From positions 3,334,473-3,398,472 of the forward strand of contig NW_023503423.1 of assembly GCF_014529535.1 (NCBI RefSeq): a stretch of DNA of 64,000 nucleotides, given 5' to 3'. Every line of letters begins with the position of its first letter. Position 1 is the first letter of the stretch. Shown piece by piece: positions 21,798 through 33,403 of the stretch. This DNA is from Bradysia coprophila. Lineage: Eukaryota > Arthropoda > Insecta > Diptera > Sciaridae. The notes under the pieces are model-generated. The model did not search any database, had not been told where the DNA came from, and was given only the letters and a program-made list of their open reading frames with translations. The position numbers were made by a program, and so were the translations under genes.

Positions 21798-24325
21798 TGT
21801 GCTTTTTCGAAATTAACAAACAAATTATCAAAAATACATAAAATCAAATCAAAATCGGCACACAAAAAATAAACTGCAGACAATCACCGAATCAGCAGCC
21901 GTTGGTCGAATCGAAATTAAATTTTAAAATAATGTCAGCTTGAATGGCTTTTTGAATGGTATAAAATGTTGGTATAAAAACAATATGAATCTACCCCCAC
22001 CATTTCGAGCCGAATCCGTCGATTACTTTAGACTGTGTTCACTTTTTCGAATTGACTGGGATTTTAATGGGCTGTGTGGCGGTCATCACAAGTTTTTGTT
22101 TTTTGAAATTAGTTTCAAACGCATCTGTTGTGGACGATTAGGCGATTTCGTGAATTGTAGCCCGAACGAGGTGAGGGAAACAATCGAAAGTGCTTAAATC
22201 AAGGTAATAATTTCCCATATAAGAAGTTGACCACTTTTTGAGTTCTTAACGTTCTTTTAATCAGCAAGATTTTCAATCTACCGTAAATCATAAATAAAAT
22301 ATGACTCGTATATGAGCTGTCTATTATTCTTCTTGATTGCCTTTTTGTTAAATCAGAGTAGATGCGAAGTATGTTTTGTGAATGTGGAACTCTGTCTGTA
22401 CTCTTTTGTACAAAAAAGGAAGTCCACCGGTACTTACTTCATTCACAAAACCTTCAATCGTGAAAAAATATCACGACTCACGACTCGCTTCGCTCTGGCC
22501 GCAAACTTCACACTCGTGTAAGTTGAAAAATATTTTGATGATTGTTGGAGTAAAGCATTTAAAAAAAAGATAGTTCATCTTGCCTGCAAAGACTATCATT
22601 TCATAAGGGGCATTTTTCTGGAATGAGGCATGGTTGTAAAGGAAATAAAAAACTACCTGCATGATAGTTGACTATCAAATTTGATAGTTCACAGACAACT
22701 TGACAGTAGACTATCAAATTTGACAGGTAACCGACTAGGCGAATGGGGGACTGAAGTTTCAATAATTTCGATAGACAACATTATTCTAAGCAAAAAATTA
22801 TTCTACACTATCGTAAAATTATAAACATTTATATTTTTAATTAATTGTTTTCTGATTTTCAAAGATCAGTCAAACATAAAAAAGACTATACGTCCCTATA
22901 TGCCTCTCTTTTCTTCTCATGTCATTTTTTTTCTTAATTCTCTCACGAAAAAGGTTTGCTTTTTGGTTGAATTTGGGTCGTAGTCGTAATTGAAATATAA
23001 ATTAAAAGTATAAAACTTGAAAATTCGGCAACAGTGTAGAACATTTTTTTTGTTTACAATAACATTCTTAATCTAAATACAAAAAATGTCAAAAGCAGGC
23101 GTCCCACTTGTCCGAAATGTCCGAAATTTTACACATTTGTCCGAAATTGTCCGAAATGTCCGAAATTTTCTTCAAGATCTGACCGTATTTAAATATTGAA
23201 ACTTATAAAAGACTCTACAAAAAAAAATCGCCTGCGGCGCGCTTCATACATTTTCCAATTATAATTTCCGTGTACCAATTCTTTGTCTTAAAATTTATAT
23301 CAACATAGATGAGGGAGTAAATTAATTTTACGTACATATGTACAACCCTTTGAATTATTTGAATTAAGATTCGTCCATCAGTCAACAACAGTCATTCGCT
23401 AATTAAATAAGTGTTTTACTAAAAACGATTTTAATTTGATTAAATCGTTACTGAATTTGTTAAGGGCAGATTCCGCCAATAACGGTCTGTTGCGTTACAA
23501 TTTTTAAGACTGAAAACTCTAGTTTCAAGAAAAAATCGTAGTTTCAGGCATTAGACTGATCCTTCCTCTATTGCCACAAAGTGTTAAAAATTTGATCTGA
23601 GGTAACTGGTCATACAAAACTATTGCAATTGGCGGAGGTCTGCATTTTCAAACCCATATTCTACGGCAATCTCCGCTATCAAAATTTTTTTTCCGCCAAC
23701 AACGGATTTGTTCCATAGTTTTTCACGCTCTATCGTCTCCAGCAATTTTTTTTTCGTTCACCACAGAAACTCAGGCGTCAGCTGATAGACGATTTTACAG
23801 ATTTTAAAATTTACCATCAGCGAACCGGCGAGCCGCCTTAACTTAAACTACTTTCATTTCACTCGTCACAATCCGAGCCTACACATAGATATTTTAATAA
23901 TCGATGAGATAGACACGCTCTCCTGGTTTCTTCAGGATAACTTTAACTTCTGAAGGCAGTCAAATTAAAAAAAACTCTGCATCCCATATTGACAAATTTT
24001 TAATGATTTTTAATTCAGTAAGGGAATTATCGATATTGTCGAATTTTTTAAGTTACTTGGAACTAAATAGAAAATTTTCCTGTCTGTGGCGTATCAAGCT
24101 TCGAAAAGTAAAAATACGACTGATGTTTTGAAGGTCGACGTATTAGGCATCTAGCACAAATTTGAAGTGCGAACAATAGTACATTACTAAACCAGTGTAT
24201 AGTATGGCGTCTTACTTTACGAGCGAGGGAAAGGGTTTTCACTAGTGAGAGAAAGGCTACATTCCCTCACTAGTAAAGTAAAATACATTTCTAAGCATTA
24301 GTACAAAATTTTTGGAATTGAGTTA
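21798..24325. other. intergenic stretch, no gene seen
   Basis: This is 2.5 kb of AT-rich DNA upstream of cyclin B. Short frames at 21940-22197 and 22312-22573 have no domain. It holds TATCAAATTTGATA-type palindromes (22672-22725), repeated GTCCGAAAT motifs at 23108-23170 that recur at 25078-25140, and two related CCGCCAATAACGG/CCGCCAACAACGG motifs near 23470 and 23690. No RNA gene was recognised. Confidence 0.4.
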
Positions 24326-24626
24326 CAATTTTTTTTTATTTTTTATCGACGGAGAACCTAATTATAAGACACTTTGTTTCGTATCATATGCCAAAAAAAG
24401 TTAAAACTTTTTTTATAAATCATTTTGAAAGTCACTGAAAACACGAAAATTCGAATCGAAATACAAAAATTTTTGATGACATACTGTATTTCTATTCGAT
24501 TTTTCGTGTTTTTAGTGACTTTCAAAATGATTTATAAAAAAAGTTTTAACTTTTTTTGGCATATGATACGAGACAAAGTGTCTTATAATTAGGTTCTCCA
24601 TCGATAAAAAATAAAAAAAAAAATTG
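24326..24626. mobile_element. fold-back (MITE-like) element of about 300 bp
   Basis: The arms at 24326-24465 and about 24487-24626 are near-perfect inverted copies. They begin CAATTTTTTTTTATTTTTTA and include GAGAACCTAATTATAAGACA, CATATGCCAAAAAAAGTTAA and the GTCACT...AACACGAAAA block. The spacer is roughly 20 bases. There is no coding potential. Confidence 0.9.
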
Positions 24627-25193
24627 TTTGAAGAAAGCCGTTCTAAAACTTTTTCTTTCTTTTTTAAATATTTTCAGCCAGGTTTCAGTTAACCCTCAAA
24701 TTTAACAATACTTTTAGTAAAACATTTTTCAAGTCCTATATACCAGTTAATGATCAATTCATGTCACGCCAAAATATACTCCAAACAAATTTTTGAGTTT
24801 AGAATTTGTCACCAAATTCTGCTGATATAAAACGTTGAAATTTGGTGAGGGAATGATTTTTAATGTCTCACAGATGTTCTGCTGAGGATTATTGTGATGT
24901 TCTAGCAATCGAAATATATACAGAGTTTTGTGAGATAGAATAAATGTCTTTTGTTTTATTTCACTCAACAAAGTGAGTTCAAAAAACAGTGGAAAAAACA
25001 GAAAGAAACGATATCTCACAGAATATTCCTATTGCGATTTAGTGAAACCTGGAAACCTGAAAACTGGAAAACATTTGTCCGAAATTTTTTCTGGAAATGT
25101 CCGAAATTTTATACAAATTGTCCGAAATGTCCGAATTTCGGACAGGACAAAATTTAGTGGGAGGCCTGGTCAAAAGTTCAACTGCAACTTTTA

Positions 25194-25305
25194 GAGTCAA
25201 ACCACATCGAAACTTTTTGTCGTTCACGTTTTCAATTGAGGCTATCAAAAATGTTAATGTCAAAACTGTCACTTCACGACAGAAAATTTCGATGTGGTTT
25301 GACTC
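25194..25305. mobile_element. small MITE-like inverted-repeat element, 112 bp
   Basis: It starts GAGTCAAACCACATCGAAA and ends with the complement TTTCGATGTGGTTTGACTC. Similarity continues more weakly inward (TTTTTGTCGTTCAC versus GTGACAGTTTTG-side sequence). It lies about 165 bases before the zinc-finger gene start, so it may sit in that gene's promoter region. Confidence 0.8.
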
Positions 25306-25470
25306 TTAAATTTTAAATGGAATCTTTTTTTCTGAAAAGTGAACAAAACATGTCCGTACAGCCGGTACAGCCGCAAAAGCAATGAGATCGCAGCTGAGCC
25401 AGCTGAGTGTCAACTGTCATCACATCTTTTTTTGATTGTTGATTCGGGAAAATATTTATTTTGAATTGAT

Positions 25471-28400
25471 ATGGAGGAATTTAACATTTTTACTCTAAAG
25501 GCATTTAAGTTAATGGTAAGTTTAGAGACCATTCGACGTATTAGAATAGTTTTGGTTGCCATTTTGATGCATTAGGTAGATAGGAAAACGTTTAAAAAAA
25601 TTCTTCATAGTGCTTTTCGTTGTGTATGACTGTTTCCATGGCGTATCAATTCCAAAAATCGAGATCGAAGAAGCTGCTCGTTGATTAAATAAATAAACAA
25701 GAGTCGATCAAAAGAACAAGAACCAAGTTCGGACTCCAGTTTCTGCTTAGATTCTGAAATTTTGGGTTCACGATAAGGGTGTGTTGTAGTTGTACACGAA
25801 GTGGTACACTCTCCATCCTCTATATTACTTATTACAATTTACATACCCTAGCGAGCTGAGTGCTTAGCGAGCTATGGCTCCTTAAACAGTTTACCATAGA
25901 AATTACGTTTTACCTGACCCGACCTGAAATTTCAGGCCATTGTTTAGGTTGACCTGATGACCGAAACATTTAACGTTGACCTGAATTTTGTTGGAATCAA
26001 GTTTTGCTTTATGTAACGCAGAGTGAAAAGTGTTTCAGGCTCAGGTGTTATGTCATTCAGACAGAAAGCTTTCTATTTTAATAAACAGAATTTGTTGATC
26101 GTTACAACTTTCCTTTTCCTTTCCTTCATGGACGTTTACGTCCCGTGTTCATTTTGCAAACAATTAATCCAAATCGATCTCGGCATAAAATGCACACAAA
26201 TTCTATTTTCTTGTCATTGCCTCAATGCTTATGTCACCCACATAATTTCGATGTTCCATTTTCTCTAATTCCAGGTGGACATTCTAATCAACGTCCTAAA
26301 AAATTTGAAAGGAACCGATAAACTTGACGGACTACAATACCTCCTGGTGTCCATAAATACAATCAAGATAAAATGGTCACTGTCCCAGCGGGCCATTACA
26401 TCCGGAACAGTCGAAACTCCCGCCACTGATCGAACGTTGTCGAATTTTTTCAAAACCAAACGCGACAATTCAAAACTGATTTTCAATGCAAAACATCTGA
26501 ACACGCTGTGGATCAATCAGTTCTTTCGGCGAACTTTGTCGGAATTCGTTTTCGACAGTATAAATCTGCCCTTCAAATCGGACCATCTGCAAAGAACTGT
26601 GAAACACAATTCGGCAGAAAATGATCAAATAGCTAGATCGATCACATCTGTTGGTAGTGCCGACTCGCACAGCGACTCGCCGAATAAAAGTAATCCCAAA
26701 AGTGTGAAAACGAAGAAAAAACAGCCGTCGTCGTACAAATGCATTTTGTGTGAGAAGAGGTCAGTATTTTTGAAGATTACACTTAACGGGCCACCGGGTG
26801 TAATTACGTGGCCGCATATTTAGTATTTTCACGAATTTCTGTCCTCGAGGTTTGTAGTGTGTCTGTAACTTTATTTGCAGGTACTTGCAACGGAAGCCAC
26901 TACTCAAGCACTTCTCCAGATTTCATGTGGGTTTTTGTTCGGAGTGCGGTGTCAATACTGGATCTAAGATTGAAGTGAGTATTGCAAATGTCTCCTTAAC
27001 CGTTTATTTGCCGGCTTGAACAAGTCGGTCAACCGCTTGAGAGTCATATCGCCATTCAGGTGATTTTTGTAACTTTGGGAACAAGCGGTCTCCGATTTTA
27101 ATGAGTGATAGCTCGTTGGATACGTCTTTCAATTCTATGAAACACGTATCCTTCACTTTTTAGAGAATTTTTTTGTTCTGTTTACAGCGTTCAAAAGTAA
27201 AGACATTTCAGAGGGTACCGAAAACAGTGTTTCGGCAATAACTCAAGAAAAAATTATTTTAAATTGTTGTAATGTTGTACGAATGTCGGGCTTGGAAAGA
27301 CCTACAGGTAGAGTATACGCACCGCTTGGTGCTAGTAGATCCACGAGAGTTATGACTGAAAATATACAATTCCACTTGCCCCCACTTGATCATATCGTTT
27401 TTCCAAACTCCTGTCGCGTAGCAAATATTGGTCCAATTGAAAAACTACTTACTGTTCTGGAGTCCTGAGGTCATGTGCCTCACGCTAACACTCTATTTGA
27501 CTAAAATCCTCCGAGAAAAAAGTAAAAAAAATTCTCTTGATATTACTAACACTGGATCTGTTTTAACGACATATATTCGCGACATAGCGAAGCGTTTTTC
27601 TATTGACAAGGTAAAAGAATTAGTAGATGATAAACGAGCCGTCAGAACAGTCGGAGCGTTTGCTGCGACTGAGCCCCGTACAAACCCGTACATCTATTGC
27701 GTACGTGACCCTAGTTCATCCGTCGCCCTACTCTTACCGTAAGCCTATACTGTGCCCGTAAACGTCGGTAAAGTAAAATTCTTATGAAATGTGTACGTCT
27801 TAAAAATTCCTTCGTCCTAGTCCTAGTTACGGCCTTAGTCCAACGACCCAAATTTAATTTTTTTTTCAACATCATTATATTCGGCCTTCGATTACCTTCC
27901 AAATGAAACAAAAATTAGGAAAATCGGATGAAATTTACTCGAGATATATGTAAAATACACTTAGGGCCGTGTAGCGGGCTTAGTCCAAGGACCCAAATTT
28001 AATTTTTTTTTCCAACAACATTCTATTTGGTGTTCAATTACCTTTTAAATGAAACAAAAATTAGGAAAAACGGATGAAATTTGCTCGAGTTATATGTAAA
28101 ATACACATGGGGCCCTAGTAGCGGCCTTAGTCCGAGGACCCAAATTTAATTTTTTTTCAACAACATTCTATTCCTCGTTCGATTACTTTTCAAATGAAAC
28201 TAAAATTAGCAAAATTGGATGAGATTTACTCGATTTATATGCAAAATACACTTAGGGCCGAGGAGCGGCCTCAGTCCAAGGACCCAAATTTAAAACGTTC
28301 TTCGCCACATTATATTCGGGCTTCGATTACCTTTCAAATGAAACAAAAATCACGAAAAAAGGATGAAATTTACTCGAGTTATATGCAAAATACACTTAGG

Positions 28401-31400
28401 GCCGAGTAGCCTTTCACTTCTAGGGCCCTAACTCACGGGCCATTCACCCGATTTTCCTGGATCGGTATCAACATTACCTATCTTTTGCCGTTTCATTTAC
28501 ATTTCCAACGTTTTTTTTGCCGTAAATATCCCCAAAAGACCTTAAAGCACTTAGACGACCCTAACCCACACTCAAGGGCCGACCTAAATATGCCCATCTT
28601 CGAACTTAGCCTCACCATTTTGACTATCTTTCAGGGAATTTTTTTTTTTTTGAAATCGGATTTGATTTACTCAAGATATCGACGTGACGGACAGACGGAC
28701 AGACAAAATTTTTATTGCGGATTCGTCATCTATGAACATAGGCAAACACTTTGCCCTTACCGTCTGCTTCGAATTCCATCAATTACACACGGCATCGTAA
28801 TCCTATAAGCCCCTTTGTACTTCGTACGGGGCTAAAAACACCACCTTCACTGGACGGCCGAGTAGCCACATATAAGCTCACTCGAAGACACCTAGCTCAC
28901 GCTCCGGTGAATCGAATTTCAAAAACTTTTTTTTCCCTGATTGGTACGGTCAATACCTATCTAATAAAGCAAAATCCATCTAAATACGTTCAAATTTGGC
29001 CAACCTACAAGCAAAAACGGCTTGCCGCCCTGTACCTAGTTCACACCAAGGGGTCTAACTCACGAGTCGGTCATCCAATTTTCATAAACTTTTTTTTTGT
29101 CGATCGGTATTGTAAATACCTTTCATTTGACGTATCACTTACAAGTGTAGTGCTTAAATGTCTGGAGATATCGTCGAAAAACAGTTAGGCACTTATTGGG
29201 CCCCAGCTCCGGAAGGGTCGACCCAAAATCGCCCATCTTCGAACTTATGACTATCTTTCAGGAAAAAAAAAATTGAAATCGGATTTGATTTACTCAAGAT
29301 ATCGACGTGACAGACGGACGGACGGACGGACAAAATTTTTATTGCTGATTCGTTATCTATGAACATAGGCAAACACTTTGCCCTTACCGTCTGCTTCGAA
29401 TTCCATCAATTACACACGGCATCGTAATCCTATAAGCCCCTTCGTACTTCGTACGGGGCTAAAAATGACTACCGAAGACGCTGTTCGAGCAGTTGGGCTA
29501 CATTTTGGCACCAACTTCTTTTCCAACACTTCTGTGGGCTTGCAGCCCAAAAGTACTGGGTTCATTTATATGTGGAACGATAGTGTTTGAGGCCAGGTAC
29601 AACACCCCATACTCAGTTCCGTGGAACATCGAAGCTGCAGAGAAGGCGGACTCTCCGAACATTCACAATATTTTTAGTCGTAACTCTCGTGGATCTAGTA
29701 GCATCAAGCGGTGCGTATACTCTACCTGTTGGTCTTTCCAAGGTTGACATTCGTACAACATTACAATAATTTAAAATAATTTTTTCTTGAGTTATTGTCG
29801 AAAAACTGTTTTCGGTACCCACTGAGATGTCTTTACTTTTGACCGCTTTTCATAGAAAACAATTTTATTTTCTCGAAAAAGTGAAAGATACGTGTTTCCT
29901 AGAATTGAAAGGCAAATCCAACGAGCTATCACTCATTAAAATCGGAGACCGCTTGTTCCATAATCGCATGACGTCTTGGCGATGTGACTCTTAAATCAGT
30001 CCTTGTTTCTGCCTAAAATGTAATGATGTGAACCCTTTCCGTTTTCCAGGACATCATCGAGCACAAGAGAATCAAACATTCCAAAAAATTTCCGTTCATA
30101 TGTGACACGTGCGGCGAAGTGTTCAGCCGAAATCAACAGTTTCAGGTTCACCTAACCATACACGAAAGAGATCGCAACAAACCGGCCAAAGTTATCACGT
30201 GCCCCGAATGCAATGAACAGTTCAACAAAAAGTATTTGTATCGCAAACATTTGCAACTGACCAAACATCAGGATCGATCAATGATTTGCGAACTGTGTGG
30301 CTCCCAGTTTAACGATACCATCAAATTGAATCAACACATTCGGCGGGTGCATAACGGTGTGACGAGAAAGTGCCAGTACTGCGAACAAACATTCGATCAG
30401 AAGTGCAATTTGGACAGACATATGCGGCTGCATACACAGATCAAAAAGACTTTCATTTGCGAACACTGTGGCGATGCGTACTATACCAATGAGGCGTTGA
30501 AACAACACACCATCACAGCACACGAGCGACGGCCGATGGTCGCTTGCACGATTTGTAGAAAAGAGTTCAAGAACTCACGTTCCCTACGCATTCACATAGC
30601 ATCCCATTCCGATCAGAGGCCGTTTTCATGTTCGCAGTGTCCGCAGGTTTTTAAATCCTTGATCCGTTACCGCTGGTAATTTCGTTAAAATATCGGGAAA
30701 TGTTGCAGGCTTTCAAGCTGAAATCGCATCTCAGTCGGCATGAAAAGAGCGTTCATGGACAAATACCTGCTCGGAAAAAGATATCCCGACTGAATGAGAC
30801 AGGTATGTGCCACTCAGATCTCTTTTTTCAAACGATTTGAATCACATTTGAACAAATTGTACCAGGTGAATTAGTAACCGTTCCGGAGCCGCAATCGTAT
30901 CACCTTCGTCCGAATGAGAAACCCAACAACTTTCAACCATTCTCGAACGACAGTCTCTTCTATGTACAGGATAAGGATTTCCCCGCGAACGCAATTAATT
31001 CAACCGTTTGCGGAACGTCGAACGGCAATATGCTTAGCGCTGAACTAAACGATGTGCATCAGTTTCAAATGCACCAGAACAGTGCCAACCTATCCGACTA
31101 TGTTATGGACAATTTGGACATTTTTCACAATTGCGATGCCCAGCACCAAGCCCAAAATGATTTTCCGTTCCACGAACAGGCACCTGACCAGCAGTGTTAT
31201 GCTGGGAATGATTTGGATCACAATAACTGGTCGAATTTCATGGGAACTGACGGGAATTTTAATGACAAAACCAGCAAGATGCCGTTGATCGAACTGAATT
31301 CGAACGAATACATGCAGATTCCGACGATGATGCAATATCAGGTGAGTTGAAAGGAAATGTTAGCAACTGATGTAATCAGTTGTAGGTCTGGGCTGAGTAG

Positions 31401-32086
31401 TTGATGTTTGGGTTCGGTTTGATTTTTTAACATTTTTGGGCGGAGAGTTTACAGCAGATGGCGTTACTTCCGCCTACCCGAAGCAACGCCATCTGTTATC
31501 ATCTCTCTGACTTTTGGGCGGTCTGCCGATCTTTAGTTAATTTATCGTAAATCACACTTCGTTTCAGAACCCTTGGCATTCGGATAGCACTCAAATGGAC
31601 ATATCAGCCGCCCAATCTTCGCAGAAGATAACTTATAACAACATCGGCAACATTCTCACCAATTTGGAGCTGCTGGGAAACAATTCCAATTTCGATGCCA
31701 GCAATTTCGAAATTATCACATCGAATCGCGAGCAACAATCCAAAGTGATTCTGAACGATGTAAATCCGTCCACTTCGCATCACAACGGCATGTCATACTT
31801 CAATATCCCATCGGTTCAGCAGCCGAATTTCATTGATCTGCAAGCCAATAATTTGCAAAGTCACACAATCACCGACATATCAAACACGTACGTCACGGAA
31901 ACGCAACGCAATCATTTGCATCAGACGCGATTTTTCCAGAATCGGGACATTCTCAATGAAGATATAAACAAAAATTGTACGGGGTCGTCGAACGATGCAG
32001 TCGATGCTAATGCACATCGGACAGCCATTGTTTTTCCTTCATTGACCGATTATTTGCCAAATTCGTCGACACATGGTTTTAACTAG
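25471..32086 (+). CDS. C2H2 zinc-finger protein, about eight fingers (seven exons)
   Basis: Exons 25471-25515, 26275-26759, 26881-26974, 30050-30646, 30709-30802, 30866-31341 and 31568-32086 join in frame to 769 residues. I do not recognise the orthologue. The N-terminus (MEEFNIFTLKAFKL...) has no ZAD Cys pairs. Fingers run from YKCILCEKR in exon 2 through FICDTCGEVF, ITCPECNEQF, MICELCGSQF, RKCQYCEQTF, FICEHCGDAY and VACTICRKEF, to FSCSQCPQ|AFKLKSHLSRH, which is split by the 62-base intron 5. Most keep the C-x2-C...H-x3/4-H spacing, so DNA binding in the nucleus is expected. The C-terminal 350 residues are rich in Asn, Gln, Ser and Asp with no fold visible, a typical activation-type tail. 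Intron 3 is 3075 bases, nearly all one transposon. The stop at 32084-32086 may not be the original C-terminus (see findings). Confidence 0.85.
27641..28838 (-). mobile_element. HINE-like element, copy C (nested in the zinc-finger gene intron)
   Basis: The terminal hairpin lies at 27649-27670, followed by AGCCCCGTAC at 27672-27681. About four diverged units carrying GGACCCAAATTTAA and ATACACTTAGGGCC follow. A short GACAGACG tract lies near 28690-28705, and the 5' end reads (in complement) from GTACTTCGTACGGGGCTAAAAA at 28824-28838. This copy belongs to the second sub-family (CATCGTAATCCTATAAGCCCC leader), shared with copy E at 47 kb, not the copy A type. Confidence 0.8.
28839..29465 (-). mobile_element. 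HINE-like element, copy D (partial or chimeric)
   Basis: It ends with the same 5' block as copy C (GTACGGGGCTAAAAA at 29451-29465, with a GACGGACG tract near 29312-29331). Its interior carries blocks of the 11.2-12.7 kb fold-back (CACTCGAAGACACCTAGCTC, ACGCTCCGGTGAA, CGATCGGTATTGTAAATACC). No terminal hairpin is present, so this is a truncated copy or a recombinant between sub-families. It abuts copy C directly. Confidence 0.7.
31440..31512. repeat. short hairpin in intron 6 of the zinc-finger gene
   Basis: The arms CAGATGGCGTTAC and a complementary AACGCCATCTG (with A/T flanks ACAG and TTAT) surround about 20 bases. GGGCGG motifs stand on both sides. It could be a tiny MITE or an RNA hairpin in the intron. 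Confidence 0.55.
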
Positions 32087-32205
32087 AGTTGGTTAGTCTG
32101 AATATGGGAGCACAGTCTTTTGAAGAATCGGTATCGAGTGGCATCAGCAACACGAATGAGTGGATCGACCTGATGCAGCTGATGAGAAACGACTTGGTTG
32201 AAGAA

Positions 32206-32211
32206 AATAAA
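32206..32211 (+). terminator. candidate poly(A) signal of the zinc-finger gene
   Basis: AATAAA lies 120 bases after the called stop codon. It also sits inside the open frame that may be the lost C-terminal extension, so it could be coincidental. Confidence 0.4.
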
Positions 32212-32261
32212 GTTTTTAGTGAAAATTTCTGAGAATATTTTGTGCTCACTTTGCATCGTTG

Positions 32262-32505
32262 AATTTGCCCGAACCGAAGATTTGCCCGAACCGAAGATTT
32301 GCCCGAACCGAAGATTTGCCCGAACCGAAGATTTGCCCGAACCGAAGATTTGCCCGAACCGAAGATTTGCCCGAACCGAAGATTTGCCCGAACCGAAGAT
32401 TTGCCCGAACCGAAGATTTGCCCGAACCGAAGATTTGCCCGAACCGAAGATTTGCCCGAACCGAAGATTTGCCCGAACCGAAGATTTGCCCGAACCGAAG
32501 TATCC
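32262..32505. repeat. 17-bp minisatellite, about 14 copies
   Basis: The unit GAAGATTTGCCCGAACC repeats nearly perfectly. Because 17 is not a multiple of three, all frames on both strands stay open through it, giving several spurious 90-150 codon frames. It lies directly after the zinc-finger gene's 3' end. Confidence 0.97.
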
Positions 32506-33394
32506 GGATTACAATCAACCAAGGTAAGCAAGAAAACTAAGATTTACGAATTTAAGAGGTAGATTTTTGCCTAATCATCACGACGAATACTACGAGACTT
32601 ACAATGATCTGAAATACGTATCCCATCTGTGTAAGTAATCTCAAATGATGTCTGGAAAATCTCAAAAACACGTCCCTAGGGAATTATCTCGCTTCTCAAA
32701 GCCCATGTACAACATACTCGCACGAGAAATGAAAAACTTTAGATCCCTCCACTGCGTCCTCCGAAATGAATGAACTGTACAGTGCATGACCAGATCGAAT
32801 AAAAAGAAATATTAAAAATTTCGGTAAGTCAGTTTGATGCTTGTGGTGCTCCAAACTTCACTGGCGGTGGTCAATTGGAGAAGTAAAAATGAGAAGGCAA
32901 CATAATTACACAAAAATTAGCCATCATGGCTTCAATAGTAAAGAAAATGATTTAAAGAATGTATCGACCTATGAGTTCTATGGATCTTTGAATAAATCTC
33001 GTGGAATAAGTGAACGATTTTGCCCGCTGTATGCTAATTCCGTCCGTTAACCGTAATTATATCGCATTGGTAACGTCTTGAAGTTCAGTGAAGCTTCATA
33101 ATTTTGTGGGTAATTGTAGTGTGCGTGGTGGCTGCAACGATATACATACTAAATGACTCCTATGACGTACCTTAAATACGATTAATTTGTGTGTGTATAT
33201 TTAGCCTACATTTAGGCGGGATATCAAATAAGCACCTAACTTTCCTCAAAGAGTATTTGCATACTTCGAGGCGTTGTTCAAAAGTGACGTAAGCCGATGG
33301 TCCAGACTGCACTTGTTATTGACCGTAAAAGGACGTAAGTGAAGGTATCTAAACGAATAAATCAAATCAAATGTTGAAAGAATTTGCGTCGAGC
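32506..33394. other. intergenic stretch, no gene seen
   Basis: There are short frames only and no recognisable domain. The interval ends at the 5' junction of the LINE copy at 33404. Confidence 0.4.
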
Positions 33395-33403
33395 AAGCCC
33401 ATC

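Larger units (their letters stand above)
27041..29990. mobile_element. composite TIR element, 2.95 kb, with TIRs of about 330 bp
   Basis: The left TIR (27041 to about 27368) and right TIR (about 29655-29990) are inverted copies. Shared blocks in order are GAGTCAYATCGCC, AACAAGCGGTCTCCGATTTT, GAGTGATAGCTCGTTGGAT, AAAGTAAAGACAT, AATAACTCAAGAAAAAATTA and AGATCCACGAGAGTTA. The inside is filled with two copies of the HINE-like family, which probably inserted later. No transposase is seen, so it is non-autonomous. The flanks TTGA and TTAA could be a degraded duplication but are not convincing. Confidence 0.8.
26975..30049 (+). other. intron 3 of the zinc-finger gene, about 96% transposon
   Basis: The donor GAA|GTGAGT and acceptor TTTTCCAG|GAC flank 3075 bases, of which 27041-29990 is one inverted-repeat element. 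Without it the intron would be only about 125 bases, like its neighbours. Confidence 0.85.

Noticed and set aside
22312-22662. Hydrophobic 60-70 codon frames on both strands
   Set aside because: The plus-strand one starts like a signal peptide but then has no Cys pattern or conserved motif, and no poly(A) signal follows; chance is likelier.
32079-32562. Several 87-150 codon frames with SSVRANLRFGQIF or PEPKICPNRRF repeats
   Set aside because: They are products of the 17-bp minisatellite, which keeps all frames open; there is no sign of coding selection.
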